From positions 5,921,920 through 5,985,919 of the forward strand of contig NC_089851.1 of assembly GCF_036373705.1 (NCBI RefSeq): a stretch of DNA of 64,000 bases, read 5' to 3'. Each line of letters opens with the position of its first letter. Position 1 is the first letter of the stretch. The notes beneath the pieces are model-generated. The model saw only the letters and a program-made list of their open reading frames with translations. It ran no database searches and was not told the DNA's origin. Made by a program: the position numbers and the translations under genes. This document shows positions 1 through 30,076 of this stretch, one piece after another. Origin of the DNA: Amia ocellicauda. Its lineage: Eukaryota > Chordata > Actinopteri > Amiiformes > Amiidae.

Positions 1-1412
1 AAAGGGAAGATCCTAGAAAAGTAGAGGGTTTCTTTAAAACAGTTTGGATTTGCATGAGAAAACAAAAACGAAACGTGTTAATTGAGTTGAATGAGTTTTC
101 TGGACACAGTTCTGTGACAAGTATAATTTTATGAAACAGGTAAACAATTAGAAAACGGTGAGACTGGGATTTGAAGCAGGAAGAAAAGGTGAAATTGTGA
201 TTGCTTTCATCCCGACGGGTGATATTCTTGTGGAATTACAAATTACCTTTAAACAAACACAGAAAAGCTTCCTTAGTTTTATGCTGCTCAAGTTATTTCT
301 TTTTCCTCTCAGGAAATTTGCCTTTGCCTTTGTACTTGCTTTAATACGCGGCTGTTAGTGTTAAAACTGCTGCCTACGTTACTGATTAGAAACCTGGTCA
401 GGGTGGAGTCCCACAAGGAACAACAAAACAGGGCCACTCCTTTTTCCTGTCTCTGATTAGTGATGCTGACACACCTACCACACCAGTAACCTGCTGGACT
501 GAAACTGATTTACCTTTATGATGCCTCAAACGCTCAGGGGGGACTGGGTTTTTTACAGGGGGTAAGAAATAACTTCAGAGCCCATTCTCTGCTCTTTCTG
601 TTCTTTAATCCAAGGATAATTATTTTCATCGGTGCACAGGTGCTTGACATTCGTTGCGTTTTCTGTATCCCGAGGCACATAATGTTTTGACACACTACTA
701 AAGCAGAGCACGTAGCCTGGTCCAATTGCACGATACGGAGTTAAAAAGCCATTTAACCAAAGAGCCTCTTCTGTCACTTTTACCTTTGAAAGTCGACTTA
801 CAAATGATTTCTCTGTTAAGTAAAATTTACAATTCTCAAAGCAGGGAGCTGGAAATGAGATGAGCCGTCTGTTTTTAATGATGGCATTGAAATTTGCAAG
901 AAAGGAACATGAATCATGCAATGTTCTGGATTCATGAAAGCTTTTTGAAAGTTGGTGCTCATGCATTATTGTCATGGCAAATTGAACACTGACCTACATG
1001 CTCACAGAGAAGCGTTTCTCTGGGTGTTTTTGGAAATGGGATTGATAACAGACCATCACTAGATCAGAAGTTAAAATGATGAGCATCGCACATTCGAGGG
1101 CCCTAAATCACACGGCGTTTTATCCCTGTGGGAAGCTTCACAGTAATGACCTTCAGCCTGTGCTCAATTTGTCAGTGCATCTCGATGAAACATTAGATTT
1201 TCTACAATGCAGCAGTACAGTTTGTGAAGATGCAACCAACAGTTTCTAGAAATCGTAGCATTATAAATAGCGTACAACACCTTAAAAGACAAAGCTCAAA
1301 CCGTACAGAAGAGTTCCTGAAGAATTGCATGTCTGTCTTTATGTATATGATCCAAAAAAACATGTTTACTAGGCAAGATAAAGATTCATCCCAATTCTGT
1401 TCATTTTTATAG
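1..1412 (+). other. 5' edge: probable intron of the MAP3K2/3-family gene
   Basis: No exon was recognised here. The kinase exon starting at 1413 opens inside the PB1 domain, with its first base completing a codon, so at least one upstream coding exon must exist. The expected N-terminal residues of MEKK2/3 (about 60 to 70) were not found in this stretch, so the start of the gene is probably outside the window. A 140-codon open frame on the minus strand (553-975) is unexplained and is treated as a chance frame. Confidence 0.5.
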
Positions 1413-13234
<11,822 letters not shown>

Positions 13235-15100
13235 CCTCTTTGGGGGGCACTTTGAGAAGCCCCTCTGCCTTCTCAGTATGGCTTGAAGCCCCCCCTCACC
13301 AGCTGTCTCTCCCTGAGACGACCAGAAACGTCCGGGGTGGGAGAAGAGAACCTTCCAGTGGACCGGTCTGAGTATTCATACTGGACGAGCCATTAGGATG
13401 TTATAAAAAGCTTAGTTTACTTCCTTCTGTGAGGACGTAAGGCTCTGTGGAATGAGTTTTTGTTTGTTTGTTTGTTTGGCTTGTTTGTTTGAAGCTTTAC
13501 CAACCGAATACAGCAAACCTCCAGCGGATCTTCATTTGCAGGGCGAGGAGACAGTGGCTGCCCCGAGGCTCGGACCGCACAGCTTTCCCCCGTCACACTG
13601 GAGTGACAGCATGGTAGACATGTCCACGGCCGAACCTAGGACCAGGAAGGGTCGGGGGAATTCTGGGTTTGTTGCCAGGAGGACTGCGTGCCTCGAATTG
13701 GGGCAAACGATTACCAAAAGTGTTAGATCATGGTCAGTAGCGTAAAATGTATTTTAAGCCGTTGTATGAATATTGGAAGCAAGAACTTCGTCAGAACACT
13801 ATCTGATGAGAAGGACAAGAGATGCCACCTTTCAGACAGATACATGTAAAGGGTTCCCATGTTGCCTTTAAAGTTTGTTGAGGAGATCAGTCTGCAGTTA
13901 TAAAGCAAGTGGGGCTTAAATCTTGGCCCTTGAAGGCAAATGGCCTGGCTGGCGTGCAGGGCTGGCGCTAGGGTAACTTCCCACCCCCCCAAGGACATGG
14001 TCACAACTTGTGCTCGTTGGCATTAGCCTGCGTGGACTGACTACGGTTTAAACTAAAGAGTTGCCAATTTCCTTAAACAATTAGAGTTTATATTTTGCTG
14101 TTTTCCAGCCCCCTCCCAGGCTTTCTGGCCTCCCTCAAAGACAACGGCCCTGCATGCTTGGGAAGTGCTGCTATGTTTGATTACTGTATTATCCAAAGCT
14201 TTTTTCCTCAGCAAAACATTCAACAACAACAAACGAAACAAACAAACGATGAAACTGTTGGATAAACTTTCAACATGTTTCCTAAACATTCACGGACATT
14301 TTGTCTTGGGCACTTTTTGTAACTTATGCTTTTTAGGAGGAAATACTTGGTTAATGGAATAATTCAATTACCGTTTTGGTAACACTTTATGATAAATGTC
14401 CAAATGCAATTTAACATGAAGTAACACATGGTTTCCTATAGAGTTCATATTGAATGCATATGAAGTAAGCATGTATTCATGACATTTTCCACAATTATAT
14501 CACATCATTCCCTTTGTATACCCGATTATAGAGTGTAGCCTGATTATTGCAAAATGGCCTTTTTCAGTTGGTTATATATTACTTTGTTCAATAGAATTCT
14601 TATCAGAAGTTCATGTACTTCTCAACACTGTGGCATTTTCAAAATGTAATTCTGGACATAAACTGATGCAGATTTGTGTTGCAGACGTTGATGACATTAC
14701 AGTTAAGCTTAGTCAAAGTGAACATTACATTCACATTTCTGAGGACCTGAGAGAATTGTCCACAATTTCTGTAGGCCAGTCAGACGTGGGGAAGGCCGGT
14801 CTCAGCAGGTCAAAGGACAGTTAGATGAGGATGTGTCAGAAGGTGGGAATCGTAGTGAATTCACATTTTGTATAAAACTCCCAACATGGCGTAGAGCTTC
14901 AGATTCACTGTACTTCAGTGTGTCAGATTGAAATTCTCTTCAATAAACTCAGCAGAGAATTGGGGATTTTGAATCAGATTCAGTGCTGTGCAGAATGGAG
15001 CTGTGGATTTCATACGCACTCAAGTCCAATAAATAGTCATTTTAGAAGTTTCTTGGAGTTGCCAAATAAAAATACATCTAGATGGGCATGTTAGAATCAC
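13235..15100 (+). other. Probable 3' UTR of the MAP3K gene with candidate poly(A) signals
   Basis: Coding ends at 13234. AATAAA hexamers lie at 14942-14947, 15028-15033 and 15065-15070, with a further one at 15411-15416. A 3' UTR of about 1.7 to 1.9 kb is plausible for this family but is not proven by sequence alone. A GTTT-rich simple repeat lies at about 13456-13492. Confidence 0.45.
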
Positions 15101-17993
15101 AATTGGATTGAATGACTTATCCAGAACTTTATATGAACGGTTTAAAAATGCGAAATTGCATCATTTTAACAGACAACAGTACCTGTATGTATTGTTTCAA
15201 ATAGGCATTGTGCTAATGAGATCAGCTCCCTCCTAATGCAGAGCTGGTGGACAGACTACATCCTGAGCTTTTCCCACGGACTTCTGAGCCGGTCACACAC
15301 TTAATGCCATTGAACACTTCAAACCAAAATGCAGCACGTCTGTAAGCACTTTCATTTGCATTGCGTTCCACAGGGAACAGGCATTCCATTCTAGATTCCC
15401 AAAGTAGAGGAATAAAGGAAAACGTTGTACATGGGGTATACTTGCATAAGTACATTTAATTGAAATGATTGTACACTAAATGTATATTCTACTGCACTTT
15501 TTTTAAAGCTACATTGTAAAAAGCGTTGCCAGTGTGATCTGCAGAATGTAAACATGATAGCTTTGAATCCAGCCGGCGTCTGGTTTTATGACCGACCGTC
15601 CGTAGGCGCTTCAAAGTTCTGATTTATTAAACTGCAGTATGTCTCCCACTGGTTATGACCGAGGCGAAATCTGGGTAGCAGAGGCCTTGTATGAAAAACT
15701 CTGGAAACATGTATTGTGTATTTTTTGATTGTACATTTAAGATGATAAATTAATTAAACTTTTTTTTAAACTGTTTATCCTGGCCGTGGTGTTTTCATTG
15801 GGTCAGATACAATAATAGAAATACTGGATTTAAATAGTCCCTTTCTCCTAGATTGTGTAGATTTCTGTGTTCAAAGTGTACAAACGAATACGCGTTTTTA
15901 ATATACTGCAGCTTTCAGTTTCAAAGACGCATGAGCTTTGGACAGACTCCAGGATGTATTAATTAGATTTGCAATTTACCCACAGTTTGATCACGGGGGA
16001 AAATCCCATATGTGCATCCTGCTGCAGGCTCATTTTTATCAACTGCTTGAGTAAAACTGGAACAAAGGTTTTGCTTGTGGAGGATCATGTCTCAGAGCTG
16101 CTGCAGGAGGGACCCCTGCTGACTGGCTGTGCTCAATTAGACGCTGACTGCAGAGCAGCGATTTCGCTCTGGTCGTATCAAGGCCACCTCCAGGAAACAG
16201 GTTCTCAGTCCTGACTAAGGATGATAAATAACCAGCGAAATCAGATCTCCACAGGAAACTGGAGCAACCGTAAGGAGCATTTTGTATTTGAGATTTCAGA
16301 TACTCAGATAATTTGTCTTTTCTTTCTTTCTATACATTTGCTCAAGTTCCTTGGTGCTTCGTTTATTTAAATAAATTATATAATTTGATTAGAACAAACT
16401 TATAAAATGTATATTTGTTTGAGTCCCTGTTAGCTTTCTAATTGTATTAAAATTTACTCTTATTCTTTATTATACGGGGAACAACTTAGTATTGTGCAGA
16501 TGGTGATTTAAAAACGTGCATGTAATGTACAAAAATACATGGATGTGCCGTGTTCGGTAAGATAATGTTCATTATCCGTGACTCCATATTTGCTGGCCTC
16601 CTATTTTCCAAATCACTGCCATTCAGAAGCCCGCAGTCATAACAAAATCAAGCTAGAAAAATGTTTTTAATTTGTTTATTCTTTTACCCTGAGGTTAAAA
16701 AACAGTTTATATTCTGAACGTGTTTCTACCAAAAAAGGAATCGTCCATCCTAAGCATTTCTTAGGTGATAATGGCAGCTGTATCTTCTAAACAGCAGTTT
16801 ACTCAGTTAATCCAAAATACATGTTTCAAATAGTTTAGTATATATTCCCCTATCCATGTGTTCACTCTTTTCTAGTACAAATTCTACTCCACACAATTCA
16901 CAGACAAGCGGCCGTCAAAGAACTGCACCGACAATAATGTCTTTCAAAGATGTCCTTGTTGTGGCACAGTCTAAAAGCACACAAGAAACAACAACAGCAC
17001 AACAAACTTAAAAACCTTGTTCTCCCTCCTGCTTATTTCCAGTGGGGACAGACGCTGTTGTTTCTTCACAGAGCGCCAGATGTGACCGAGCTGCACATTT
17101 TCCAGGGGCTGTCATGGTCTGGCCAGACTCCAGCAATAAACCCACTGGATATAACCACCATCAGGAGCTATAGCAATCTGAGCACACGGTCTTTTCAAGC
17201 ATTGTGCTGCCTTATTTTATTTCAAATGTTCAGATAATTCTCTGACAATGGTAACTCAGCTGTACTTTACTTACTTTGGGAGAGATACCCAAACACATAC
17301 ACAGGTGCCTTAGATTTTAATTGTATTTTATTCTTCATTTAGGATCAGTGCAAAATGAAAAGAAAAGCTTGTACTGTAATTCACATTGACATGCTTGGGT
17401 TGTCATTCCCCCCAGGATGAATCTTGAGGGTTTGCTGGAGTTTATTGAATTGTGATTTAGATGTATTCTGTTCTCTGATTCTGATTTATTTTAAAATCAG
17501 AGATCTGATTGTGTTTAGGGCTAATTAGGTGAGTGTGTCAAATCTAAGGATGGCGTTTAATAAGGTACAAACTTAGAAATGGTCGCTACATTTGGGTTAT
17601 TTCTGACACATTGGGACTAATCCAAATCAATTATGCAGGAGAACTAATTTTGGGGTTCAGACTAGGGCTATGATTTGCTATGGGCTAGGGTTAGGATTAC
17701 TGAAAATTATATGCTCGGTCATAAATCAGACAGGGTATAAATCAGATTTCTAATTGCATAAATCAAGCACTGCCGCCACTAGGTAGCGCTTAATGAATAC
17801 AAACGCGCTACTTAGAGTGCGTTCGATTAAGATTGTCCTATTCTTCTCGCCGTCCGTCACATTACAAAACACAGCAAACCAGGAACTCATGTTCAGTAGT
17901 ATCAAAGTTCAGCAGCAGACTCGGAGAGCTACACTGCGCCATCTTGATCTATTTATTGTATTATTGCACATTGCTTGTGTGTAGTTTCCTGCC
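15101..17993. other. Intergenic region between the MAP3K gene and acaa1
   Basis: AT-rich sequence without a recognisable exon. An alternative distal MAP3K poly(A) signal (15411) falls here. The last about 200 bases, around 17790-17993, should contain the acaa1 promoter and 5' UTR. A YY1-like CCATCTT lies at 17939-17945, about 50 bases before the acaa1 start codon. Confidence 0.5.
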
Positions 17994-22670
<4,677 letters not shown>

Positions 22671-23222
22671 CCTCCGGAGGGGCGTGGGACGGAAGCGAGT
22701 CCTGCCCGGGATGACGTGGGGCCAATCGCACTTCTGGATGAAGATTTAGAGAGACTTTAATTGCTACAATTTAGAACAGGATTGTATCACTAATTCATTG
22801 ACTTAATAGTCAGACACGGCATTTGCGTGAAACGGTAACAATGTCTTCTCTTCTCATGCTGTGAGGAACATGTCCCAGGCTGCACTTGTGAGCCACAGTA
22901 CTGCCTTGCTTTAGTGTCAAGAAACACACGTGCTTTACTATGAAACTGTTCTAGTGAAGCATCAATTTAAGGCTTGATTAACAAATGGAAAAGACATCGG
23001 AGTGGGAAACATCTGTTCAGTATACAGCTGTTTTCTAATGCTTAAAGTATACCTGCATATTGGCCGGTTTTGACCTCTTCACTATCTCAGCCCAAGTACC
23101 AAGTGCTGTTCTGCTATGATTGTGCAGTGAATGCCTTCTGCTTTATTTAGCGTTTATTCTTTGTAATCCAGAAACGGAAAGATAAGTTTACATGATACTT
23201 GAAGCAAAATTAAAGAATGCAT

Positions 23223-23228
23223 AATAAA
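23223..23228 (+). terminator. Candidate acaa1 poly(A) signal AATAAA
   Basis: It is the clearest canonical hexamer downstream of the acaa1 stop codon, 553 bases after it, and is followed by a G-rich stretch. Confidence 0.55.
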
Positions 23229-23916
23229 TGGGGGGGGAAACAGATAGCATTCCACTGATAGTTTAATGGTATTTTGTCTGTAATCGTGTTTCCAGGCTCC
23301 TGGGGGTCGTGCCTGTTTGGTCTTTAATCTTGCTGTGTGGCACACAGAGCAGAGCCGTGTCCCGTGCTTGTCACTGCGGTGCCGCTGTACAGCGTCTGTG
23401 TTTTGGTGCCATTACCTCGTTCAAGCTCCGTTTTAGAAAACTGTTACGTTATAACTATGAGAAAAGAGACGTTCTAGATCGGGAAGTTGAAAATGACACA
23501 TTAAATTGCTCGATGATTTGCACTAACATTAATACTGTCTTGTAGGTACTGGAACAATAGAGTTTTTCTAATTCGAAATAAACTGGAAATGAAATGGCAT
23601 GTGTATGTGCAGTATTTGGAGAATTATCCAGCAAAAGTACCTCACTATACACATCAATGACAGTCTTTTGTATGACATGTACACCGCTGCATGCTGAATT
23701 AACCTAAATTAGTCAAATTTATCAGCTGATCTACACTGATAATTATACATTGACACAAAAAAGAAAAGTTCCTAGTGCAAGATATAGTACAGCATACCTT
23801 TATCAATACACCCAAATGAATTGGTATATTACTGAGAAAAAAAAGCTTTCTTGCTACTTTATTATCTAATTTCTGATCAGACAAGCTAGATTAATGGCAT
23901 TATTTGCATGAATATA

Positions 23917-23922
23917 TTTATT
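23917..23922 (-). terminator. Candidate dlec1 poly(A) signal AATAAA
   Basis: On the minus strand, AATAAA lies about 195 bases after the dlec1 stop codon at 24119-24117 and is the nearest canonical hexamer. Confidence 0.6.
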
Positions 23923-24116
23923 GAAGGAATTGTAAAGATAAATTGTGTTCCAAGCAAAACTAATACAGAGACAGTACAACAGAGAGATCCACAAATACAA
24001 ACCACACATCGGTAACACTTGGCTCGTGATATAGAGGCGTGTCCTCAGTGTGGCTCTCACAGATCCTGTCCGGTTCTGTTCTGCCATCCCAGTGTAACGG
24101 TGTCTGTAGATTGTGG

Positions 24117-27100
24117 CTACACGGCAGACAGCGAGGATTCGTACTTCTCATCGTAGGAGCCCCTGCCCCGGACTGCCAGTGCGACCGGCTGCTCCCCCAG
24201 CATCCCGTGCACTGTGGCTGTGCTGCTGTACTCGACGTCGGCACTGCGACACACAAGGGAAACGTGTTTGAAACGAGTAGAAACCGTTCACTGTCAACAC
24301 TTGAGTCACAGAACTCGAGTCACTGTCGTCCGTGACGTTTCGCACTGCCAGCCCACAATGCCTACAGCCCTTTGTCATAGCAGCGGAGTGGGTCGATTCA
24401 GATTGAACAGCTAACACCTGCTTCCAGCCCGTGACAGAGCCTGTAGGACACACTGTGTTCACACTGATGCCACTGGGTGTCCAGTTGGTTTCACGATTTA
24501 AGGCCAATATCACAAGAATGAGCCTTGGAAATGGAACGCGCAGAGAACAGAAAGTGGCGTGACTGACTGGTCTGTGACACGGATGCCCCGAGGTTACCTG
24601 GCTGTGAAGCTGATCTGCAGCGCCGCTCTGCTGGTGGAGACAGGGTGGCCCCGTGCCTCGAGGACCCCACTGCCTGGTGACACGCTGAACGCACAGCAGC
24701 TCTCAGACGCCTCTGAGAGGACAGAGGAGAATATTTCACCACACTGACATTAAGACACACCCAGGAAGTGTTTAAGCCACTGAATTAATTAAACAACATT
24801 CACTAAAGGTGAAGAACTTTAATTAATTTCTGCTTAACATTCTACATTTAATACACTTACCTATGGAATGAAGTTTGTTTTTTAATATTCTTTATCATAC
24901 CTGCACTGTACCTTTAATATCTATCAGCGATCACACTTATCGTACATGCTTTTAAATGGCATGGTTGGAAGCAGTATCGTGCAACATTATCCACATCAGG
25001 CGGAAACCCTACCCATCAGTGCCGTCCAGTAGCTGTTGGACCCCCCCCTGTTGGAGAGGATCACCTCTCTGACGTGGGTCTGGCCAACGTAGCAGGTCCC
25101 AAAATCCAGGCTGTGGCAGGACAGCTGCAGGGTGGGCACAGAGAGCTGAGCGCAGAGAGGGATCAGCTGCAACACAAACAAATGTAAACCTTTTATATAC
25201 ATATATACGGATGCCAGCCGGTTAACAGTCCCACTCGAGTGTAAGAGAAACACACTCATACGCTGGACTTTGATGAGCACCTGCGCAGTCTCGTTGCTGT
25301 ACTCCACGGTGAGATGCTGGAAGAACTGCAGCCTCCTCTCCCCCGCGTCGGTGTGGAGCAGCTGGACGACGGCAGGGAGCTGCTCCTCGGCCTGGCGCTG
25401 GTACGTCAGCAGGGACAGGGAGCTGTGGAACGCCACTCTCACCTGCGGGCCAAGAGGGTCACGGCTTCATCAGCGGCTGGCACAGCGGGGAGCGCCTACA
25501 TGTGAACGTCACGCACGGATCACTGTGAGCCGACCTGCATGTTCTGCTGGGGTCTGAGCAGGAGGAGCCGGGCCTCGTTCCTGTCGCGGGGGGAGCTGCG
25601 GGGGCCGCTCTGGGGCGCGGGGGAGAGGACGCTGAAGGGGGGCGGCACCAGCAGCCTGAAGTACAGCGGCGTCTCCGTGTGGTTCTTCAGCTGCAGGCTG
25701 CGGGTTGACAGGGACTCCTGCGCCACCTAGACCGTACACAGGGAGACGTGTCAGCTGCGGCGCGATGCGGGAGACGGGCCGACGAGGGGGCCAGGAAACA
25801 TGTTCCTGATATCGTGTCACAGACTCTACTGGCGGTCAGTGTCTGAGGCGTGGCAAGAACCCCCTGCTCACCGTTTTGTGTGGCTCCTTTGGTATCAGAT
25901 CACCGGCGATGGCCCGGAAGACAACCACCCCATCCTCTTCCTCCATTTCTACAGTTAACCTGACGAGACAAGCGGGACACTTCTGACTCTCCATAGAAAG
26001 CACAATGGCCGGTGGCATAACAAACATGAGTGCCCAGCAGTCGACACACACTTCATGAATGCCTCGGCTCTGAAAGAGAAGCTTGAGTCGTTCATTTCCA
26101 CAGCTGCTTCGTGGCATGGCAGGGATTTTAACCACTGCTCTGCTAGACAAGGTTCCTGAGCAGCGCGGGGGGTTTTCATTGGGTGAACGGTTTGACACGG
26201 GCCACTTACAGAGCGGGATTCACACATGCATGTAGATCCAGCCTCAAGGGTTCCAGCTCGAAGCCCTGGGCCCGGGCCAGCTTCCCAGGGACACCGCAGG
26301 CCATCTGGGCACAGACACAATCAGAAGAGTGTAGGAGCAGTACAGGCAGAAAGTGCGTGCTACGAATGTCAATTCTGACACGCAGGTGATCAGGTGTGCT
26401 TACCTTGCTGTCCAGACTCATGAACCCCAGAGCGAATCCCACACACTCGGTCTTACTGACCATCTCAGACAGCGTCAGAGGCGTGAAGGACACGTGGACG
26501 GTGGCACTGCCCCACTGTGGCACTGTCTGGAGTGAGACAAAGACCTGATCATTAAAACAACACCATCAACCCAGCCATCACCAGATCATTACACGTGTGG
26601 ATAGAACCCAGTTATGTGCAAGAAGCTTTCCTGTGAGGAACAACCCCCACACAGCCGATCCATCCTTAACAAAGAAAGGGTTTGTGTTCTTTAGAGTCAC
26701 TGAAAATACCGCGGTGCTTTTGTTTTATTTGTAAATCATTCAGTGTAAACTGATCTTGCACATTAGTAGCTGAAACTGCAGGCCATCGAATCCTAGCCGT
26801 CAATGTGGACAAACAATTCCAAAAACAAAGTACTGAGCAGTTATCACAGTGACCCTGGGCTTAGTTCTCACAGTGCTCTTTGGCGTGAGGAGGGACAGAG
26901 AAGGCTGTCCTTTGTTCTTACAGCTCATACACCGTGTGTTTGTTGGACTTACGATCTGTCGAGGAGTGATGCAGTACGGATAGTCGGAGGCGACGCCCTC
27001 GTGCTGCCGGAGGTTGACTGAAACCACCTTCCGCAGTCTGTCCTTCTTATTGCCGCTGCTACTTTCCTCTTCCTCCTCCTCCTCCTCTTCCTCCTCTTCC

Positions 27101-30076
27101 TCCAGGGCCTGAGCAGAATATCAAAGCAGAGTGTATGTTTTCCCCTGCAGTTTTTCATTGAAGCGATTGTCAATAATGCCGGAGAAATGCTCGGCACAAA
27201 CCGATCAGTTACTGAGCAATTCACCACTATTGGACAGTAAAGTGTAATCTGCCCATCGTGTGTCCTACAGTGTAAGAGAAACCCCTCCTGCAGAACCTTC
27301 AGACCCTGTGACTCTTACACAGTTCGTCCTGAGCGAGGAGGAGGTCCCTGCCGTGCTGGGGATGTTGTCCCAGTCCCACCTGCGCTCTCCGCTCTCGGTG
27401 GACCCCGTGCTGCCCCCCAGGACCTCGTTCCCGTCGGCGTCCTTCAGAGGGAAGGCCTCTCCATAGGACACCACCATGTCCAGGAGCTTCGGGTCTCCCT
27501 TCTCCTGGTTGAAGGTCTCCCAGTCCAGACGGATATCTGCCCACAGGAAACAGCTGATGTCTAACATTCCTCATCCTGCACTAGATCAGGTACGATAGTG
27601 CGTAAAACCCAGCTATATCATCGCCAGACAGGGGGATCTGACTCTCGACCTCCAGACACGTACCATAGGGGCTGCTGTTATTTATCCGCAAGGGCCGTGA
27701 GACGGTGTCTCCTCCAGATATATGAGTGCCGAACCTGTGAAATTATGAACCATGAATGTTACTATTAGTTTAATGATATTGTACATTATATAAGGCGTAC
27801 TCTGAATAATGCTGAACAACGCCAATCATAGACGCTTCATACAGTCTCCCAAATATACTAATTGATGCCTGCAATTAACAATTTGTCAGAACAGTTGTAC
27901 ATACAGCAACGTAGGAGGGGTTTAGTCCAAGGAGTTGATATATACAGATCATACCTTACTATCGGTCCCCGGGTTTGATTCTCGGTCTGTGGTCCCATTA
28001 TCTGGAAGAAGAGCGGACACCCTCTGACACGCATGGACATGGGGATGAGCACGGGATCCAAACCCCCCACCTGGGACACAAACAAGAAAGCCGAAGCAGT
28101 ACAGAGTCAGAGAGTCCTTTCATCTCACGGGAAGTGTTGATCTCCGCGCATCTGGCAACGGGAAACCATACCCTGCAGACCAGGTCGTCTCGATAGTCCC
28201 CCCACATGTTGGCGAAGGCAGTGATATCGAGGGTCAGGGTCTCGAAGGGCCCCAGGGTCCCCGAGGCTGGCTGGACAAAGAACGCTGCTCCTTTTCCGTG
28301 GGAGAGCAGCCCGTTCACAAACTCTGTCCGGTACCAAAACAAAGCATTGCCTCAGAATGACCTCCAAATAAGGTGTGAGTACAAGTGGGGGAAAAATACA
28401 TACTGAAAACATGGAACGTGAAACAACGAGCATCTTTGATGAAGATTAGAGCAGAACAATAAAAAGAACAGACTACCTTTGTGTGTCTGATCCTCAGCTT
28501 TGTGTGCGAGGGTCCTGTGTCTCCGTAAAAGGGTCGTCCTGAGAAATATAATATGCTCTGTAATCGATTCAATTATGTTTTTATACTATAGTTTAGAACA
28601 GCAACTGTATTGATAAAAGCCGAAACACTCGTCAATAAAAACAAATATTTCGTTCGAGCACGTTTTCTGCCACTAGATGTCAGCCTAGGTAAATGTTTGA
28701 CAGTTTTCACATGCATATTTTTCATATATTCCTATTCAAGTGTAATCTAATGTTTACACAATAGTTCAATCAACTGGAATCTATACAGTTCTCTATCGAC
28801 TGAATCAGTGTTTAACAATCGCTGAAAATATATGTAGTTAATAAATAATAACATAAAGGGTTAGACAGTCCTACAGGGAATAGTGCAACAGGCAGGGTTC
28901 GGGTGCGGTGACGTGTAAACAGTTTACCGTGGTCCGATGTGGGAGCCACAGGCTGCCGGGGGGGAAGGTGGGCGTCCAGTGAAGTACTCGGCCTCCACCA
29001 CGAAGGGGGCGGCTATCGCAGTGTGATTGGTCATCAGCAGCTGCTTTTTCACCGCGCCGTGCACGAGGAGCGGCCCGAAGTCCAGCGCTACAGCCGGGCT
29101 GTCCCTAGAGAGGGGCTCAGCGCTGTGGGGAACAGGAAGCCCTTTGATATACACGGCACACTTTCAATTAACCCAAGAATTGTTGCAATTAAAATGTGCC
29201 TCATCCTTTTATTAACACGCTAAGCCTTCTACAAGAAAGTATGTGGTGTTTATATGTGCAAAGGAACTCATAGCAGCCCTGACACACAATCAAACTGAAT
29301 CTGAATTATGCATCCAACATTCTCTGGTTGATCGTTCACAACGTACCTGTCAGATAATACATACGAGACGCGGAGGGGCTGCGCTTTGCTAAAAAAGACT
29401 AAAACAAGCGGGTCTTTCATATCCTTCACGGAACACAAGGCGATGACTTCTGTCAGCTCCCTCTGCAAAGGAAGGTGGTGAGTATTTATATGGATATAAA
29501 TGAAGGTTTGTGGTTTTAATGGATGGCCTTTGAAAAGAAAAAAATGCATTTAATTTTATTAAACTAGAAAAAGTTGTATTTAGGTTTTTAATTCATGTTT
29601 CTAACATGTGCTTGCTCATGGAAAGAAAGGACATTAATGACACGTTAATGTATTACGGGTCCTGATGCGGAAGACCCTTCGAGGGAGTGCGAACAGGACG
29701 TACATCAGTGTTGGCTGTGAACTCCACACTGATCTCCGCCTCTGCGCTCGGCCCCAGTGTCCCAGCGGACGGAGAGAAAGTCGCAGAGCAGAGGGACGCC
29801 TGGGGGCCTTGCAGCTGTGAAAGAGCACACGGTCAGACTCACACAGACAGCCGTGCACTGTGTACATGCTCCTGACGCCGAGCAGGACGCGAGTGAGGCG
29901 CAGCGAGCGGCGGTGTGCTGACCTCTCCCCAGCAGAAGCTGGCGGGCAGCAGGGTTTGGTTGAAGAGCCTCACGGTGCCCCGCGCTGGCACCCCCACGTA
30001 CAGCTCGGAAAACACCAGCTCACAGCTCAGCAGGCACACCTGGGGCAGCTGCACATTCGCCTGCACAGAGAGGTGA
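24117..30076 (-). other. dlec1 exons 21-38: C-terminal Ig/ASH-like repeats with an acidic run
   Basis: Exons on the minus strand: 30076-29923, 29814-29704, 29462-29347, 29122-28928, 28538-28477, 28323-28172, 28070-27955, 27734-27664, 27536-27319, 27108-26953, 26526-26404, 26304-26210, 25959-25872, 25726-25535, 25442-25281, 25166-25013, 24712-24598, 24243-24117. Repeat starts of the LDFG type appear near residues 1050-1053, 1212-1214 (RFG) and 1600-1603. Exon 30 (27108-26953) opens with about 13 consecutive Glu codons at residue 1311, followed by SSS and then a basic stretch. Human DLEC1 has a Ser-rich acidic segment there instead. The C-terminus GRGSYDEKY matches human GQGSYDERY. Confidence 0.93.

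Larger units (their letters stand above)
22671..24116. other. Convergent 3' region between acaa1 and dlec1
   Basis: acaa1 stops at 22670 and dlec1 stops at 24117 on the other strand. A plus-strand AATAAA at 23223-23228 would give acaa1 a 3' UTR of about 570 bases. A minus-strand AATAAA (plus TTTATT at 23917-23922) would end dlec1 about 200 bases after its stop codon. The two 3' ends would then be about 700 bases apart and not overlap. No other gene is seen. Confidence 0.6.
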
